From Clostridiales bacterium (GTDB taxonomy: Bacteria > Bacillota > Clostridia > Christensenellales > Aristaeellaceae): 9,469 nucleotides of DNA. A program made the translations under genes and the position numbers. The DNA is taken from positions 2,636 through 12,104 of the forward strand of contig DXVG01000028.1 of the NCBI GenBank assembly GCA_019409045.1. Direction: 5' to 3'. A model generated the notes under the pieces. The model had not been told where the DNA came from. It worked only from the letters and a program-made list of their open reading frames with translations, and did no database searches. Within the stretch, counting starts at the first letter, position 1. Every line of letters starts with the position of its first letter. Shown here in pieces: positions 7,651-9,469 of this stretch.

Positions 7651-7679
7651 ATTATACCATATCCGGCGGCGATTGACAA
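7651..7679 (-). promoter_or_regulatory. Sigma-A type promoter of rplS
   Basis: Minus strand -35 TTGTCA (7679-7674), a spacer of exactly 17 bases, and a consensus -10 TATAAT (7656-7651). A start near 7643 would give a leader of about 65 bases. This AT-rich -10 stands out in GC-rich surroundings. Confidence 0.88.
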
Positions 7680-7686
7680 GCGCGGC

Positions 7687-7705
7687 GCGTGTAAAATTTA
7701 CACGC
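7687..7705. repeat. Perfect 9-bp inverted repeat upstream of the rplS promoter
   Basis: GCGTGTAAA, one central A, TTTACACGC. It lies 7 bases downstream of the aroE-like stop codon and 7 bases upstream of the rplS -35 box. It could be an operator for a dimeric regulator of rplS, or a weak 3'-end hairpin for the preceding gene. No T-run follows on the minus strand, so it is not a standard terminator. Confidence 0.6.
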
Positions 7706-7712
7706 CCCTGCG

Positions 7713-8564
7713 TCAGGCGTCGAACTCGGCCTTGAGCGCGTCGAACATCGCGGCAAACGGCGCTTCCTCGCCGGTCCAGAGCGTGAAGTTGCGCGCGCCC
7801 TGGCACACCAGCATGCCAAGGCCGGTGACGGCCTTCGCGCCGCGCGAGCGCGCCTCGCGCAGAAACGGCGGCCACTCGGGGTTGAACACCACGTCGGAGA
7901 CGACCATGCCCGGCCGCATGCAGGCGTAGTCGATGTCGGGCTTTTTGTCCACGTCCGGCGCGAGGCCCACGCAGGTGGCGTTGATGAGCACGTCGCACTC
8001 GGGGATCGTCACCGTGCCCTCCCAGGGCAGGTACTCGGCCGGACAGGCCGTGTTTTCGCAGATGACGCGCGCAAGCTCCTCTCCGCGTTCGCGGTTGCGG
8101 TTGACCACGGTGATCTTCTGCGCGCCAGCCAGTGCGCACTCCACGCCGATGGCCCTGCCCGCGCCGCCCGCGCCGAGCAGCACGATGCGCTTTCCCTCGA
8201 TGGGCGCGCCCTGCATCTTCATCGCCTCGACAAAGCCCTTGCCGTCGGTGTTTTCGCCGATGTAGCGGCCGTTTTCCTCGTATACGGTGTTCACCGCGCC
8301 GATGATGCGCGCCGCCTCCGTAATGCCGTCCAGAAACGGTATCACCCGCACCTTGTGCGGCATGGTCAGGTTAAAGCCCTTCATGTGCATGGCGCGCGCG
8401 CCGGCAATGGCCGCGCCCAGCGCCTCGGGCAGCACCTTCGCGGTGATGTAGCGGAAGTTCAGCCCCTTGGCGCGAAATCCCGCCTCCTCCATCGCGCCCG
8501 TGGGATTGCCGTCCACGGGGTCGCCAAATACGCCGACCAGCTCGGCGCGGTAGTTCTTTTCCAT
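7713..8564 (-). CDS. Shikimate dehydrogenase-family NAD(P)-dependent oxidoreductase with an altered substrate loop
   Basis: 283 residues from the chosen start, normal for AroE-type enzymes, which reduce 3-dehydroshikimate. Conserved: catalytic Lys71 in NLTMPHK, GAVNTV, catalytic-type Asp107 in NTDGKGF, the nucleotide loop GAGGAGRAIG (about 131-140), NRNRERGEELA for the cofactor 2' side, INATCVGLAP, and GLGMLVCQGARNFTLWTG near the C-terminus. Odd: the N-terminal substrate loop, normally GxPxxHSxSP with two shikimate-binding serines, reads GDPVDGNPTGAM, so Asn20 and Thr22 replace them and His and Pro are lost. This suggests a paralogue acting on a related cyclic polyol or acid; classical AroE remains possible. 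Neighbour: it follows the aldolase gene by 21 bases, probably in one transcript; no other aromatic-pathway gene is visible. An ATG at 8570 is in frame, but the AGGAG site fits 8564 better. Confidence 0.9.
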   Translation of the reverse strand: MEKNYRAELVGVFGDPVDGNPTGAMEEAGFRAKGLNFRYITAKVLPEALGAAIAGARAMHMKGFNLTMPHKVRVIPFLDGITEAARIIGAVNTVYEENGRYIGENTDGKGFVEAMKMQGAPIEGKRIVLLGAGGAGRAIGVECALAGAQKITVVNRNRERGEELARVICENTACPAEYLPWEGTVTIPECDVLINATCVGLAPDVDKKPDIDYACMRPGMVVSDVVFNPEWPPFLREARSRGAKAVTGLGMLVCQGARNFTLWTGEEAPFAAMFDALKAEFDA

Positions 8565-8573
8565 GGTCATCCT

Positions 8574-8578
8574 CTCCT
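8574..8578 (-). promoter_or_regulatory. Ribosome binding site that decides the aroE-like start
   Basis: AGGAG lies three bases from the ATG at 8570 and nine from the ATG at 8564; the second spacing is the workable one. Confidence 0.55.
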
Positions 8579-8585
8579 CATATCT

Positions 8586-9469
8586 TCAGTTTGCGGAAGT
8601 GATCGCCTGGATGAGCCGCTCCACGTCCTCCTCGCGCGTCGCCCAGCTCGTGCAGAAGCGCACGGCGCTGTGCGCCTCGTCCACGCGCGCCTGGTAGGCA
8701 AACGAGAACTCGGCCCGCAGGCGTTCGAGCAGCGCGTCGGGAAGGATGGGGAACTGTTGGTTGGTCGGGCTGTCTACAAAAAATGTGACGCCGCTCTCCG
8801 CCAGCGCGGAGCGCAGGCGCAGGGCGAGCGATACCGCGTGGCGCGAAAGCTCAAAGTACAGTCCGTCGCGCAAAAGCTCGCTGAATTGCAGCCCCAGGAG
8901 CCGTCCCTTGGCCAGCATGCCGCCGCGCTGCTTGATCTCGTAGCGGAAGTCGCGCTTGAGCGCGTCGCTTGTGATCACCACCGCCTCGCCAAACAGCGCG
9001 CCCTGCTTGGTGCCGCCGATGTAGAACACGTCCGCCACCTGCGCGAGGAAGGGAAGCGACAGATCGTTCTTCGGCGAGGCGAGCCCGTAGCCCAGGCGCG
9101 CACCGTCCACAAAGAGGATCATGCCGTAGCGGTCGCACACCGCGCGCAGCGCGAGCAGCTCGCTTCGCGTGTAGATGGTGCCCAGCTCCGTGGGGTTGGA
9201 CACATACACCGCGCCGGGCATGACCATGTGCTCGTGCGTCTCGTCCGCGTAGTGCAGGCGGCAGAAATCCTCCACCGCTTCCGCGCGCAGCAGGCCGCTT
9301 TCGTGGGGAAGCGTGAGCACCTTGTGGCCGCAGGCCTCGATCGCGCCGGTCTCGTGTACGGCGATGTGCCCCGTGTCCGCCGCCACGACGCCCTGCCAGG
9401 GCCGAAGCGCGGCCGAGAGCACGGTGAGATTTGCCTGCGTGCCGCCCATCAGGAAGTGGACTGTCTCTT
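8586..9469 (-). CDS. Threonine aldolase-family PLP enzyme, 5' end missing
   Basis: The frame is open to the right edge (in phase from 9467), giving 294 visible residues; the family is about 340, so roughly 45-50 N-terminal residues are missing. The first Met, at 9449, is internal: the codons before it read ETVHFL, running into the conserved MGGTQANLTV that holds the PLP phosphate. Other marks: ADTGHIAVHETGAIEACGHKV with the ring-stacking-type His, SNPTELGTIY, the PLP-binding Asp in FVDGARLGYGLAS, and the Schiff-base Lys in FYIGGTKQGALFGEAVV (codon 9006-9008). IKQRGGMLAKGRLLGLQF is also present. Such enzymes split L-threonine or allo-threonine to glycine and acetaldehyde; the family also includes other beta-eliminating lyases, so substrate and stereochemistry are not settled. 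It probably heads, or belongs to, one transcript with the downstream dehydrogenase-like gene; its promoter is outside the window. Confidence 0.93.
   Translation of the reverse strand, partial: ETVHFLMGGTQANLTVLSAALRPWQGVVAADTGHIAVHETGAIEACGHKVLTLPHESGLLRAEAVEDFCRLHYADETHEHMVMPGAVYVSNPTELGTIYTRSELLALRAVCDRYGMILFVDGARLGYGLASPKNDLSLPFLAQVADVFYIGGTKQGALFGEAVVITSDALKRDFRYEIKQRGGMLAKGRLLGLQFSELLRDGLYFELSRHAVSLALRLRSALAESGVTFFVDSPTNQQFPILPDALLERLRAEFSFAYQARVDEAHSAVRFCTSWATREEDVERLIQAITSAN

Overview
The window is a GC-rich stretch of bacterial chromosome in which every gene I can support lies on the minus strand, so transcription runs from the right edge to the left. RbgA/YlqF is the ribosome-assembly GTPase typical of Bacillota, and the order rplS-rbgA-rnhB-yraN-(...)-comM is the one usual in Firmicutes/Clostridia. 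Together with the GC richness and the clostridial style of the large glycosyltransferase, this suggests a GC-rich Clostridia lineage, such as a Christensenellales- or Oscillospirales-like gut bacterium. The order-level guess is an inference; I cannot name a genus.

Right part (about 7713-9469): a threonine-aldolase-type PLP enzyme, cut by the window edge, is followed 21 bases later by a shikimate dehydrogenase-family oxidoreductase. The oxidoreductase keeps the catalytic Lys and Asp but has lost the usual His-Ser-x-Ser-Pro substrate loop, so its true substrate is uncertain. A perfect 9-bp inverted repeat lies between this gene and the next promoter.

Middle (5294-7712): a well-formed sigma-A promoter (TTGTCA, 17-base spacer, TATAAT) drives rplS (ribosomal protein L19) through a short structured leader. 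rplS ends at a strong intrinsic terminator. Beyond it come rbgA (50S assembly), rnhB (RNase HII) and yraN (a nuclease-fold protein), tightly packed, with a 4-base overlap between the last two. I see no convincing second promoter, so this run may depend on terminator read-through.

Left part (1-5199): a 1430-residue envelope protein sits between yraN and comM. It reads as a signal peptide, a CBM4_9-like domain, a Gpi18/GT87-like GT-C membrane glycosyltransferase, a second GT-C module of the PMT/GT39 type with a discoidin-like domain in its first outer loop, and an unusual Arg-rich plus two-helix insertion inside that module. It is the most interesting item here: it seems to join two lipid-linked-sugar glycosyltransferases and two sugar-binding-type domains in one chain, and it sits inside a housekeeping gene run. 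The window ends inside comM (YifB), whose N-terminal 284 codons are present. No RNA genes, CRISPR arrays, insertion sequences or gene-free stretches over 300 bases were found.
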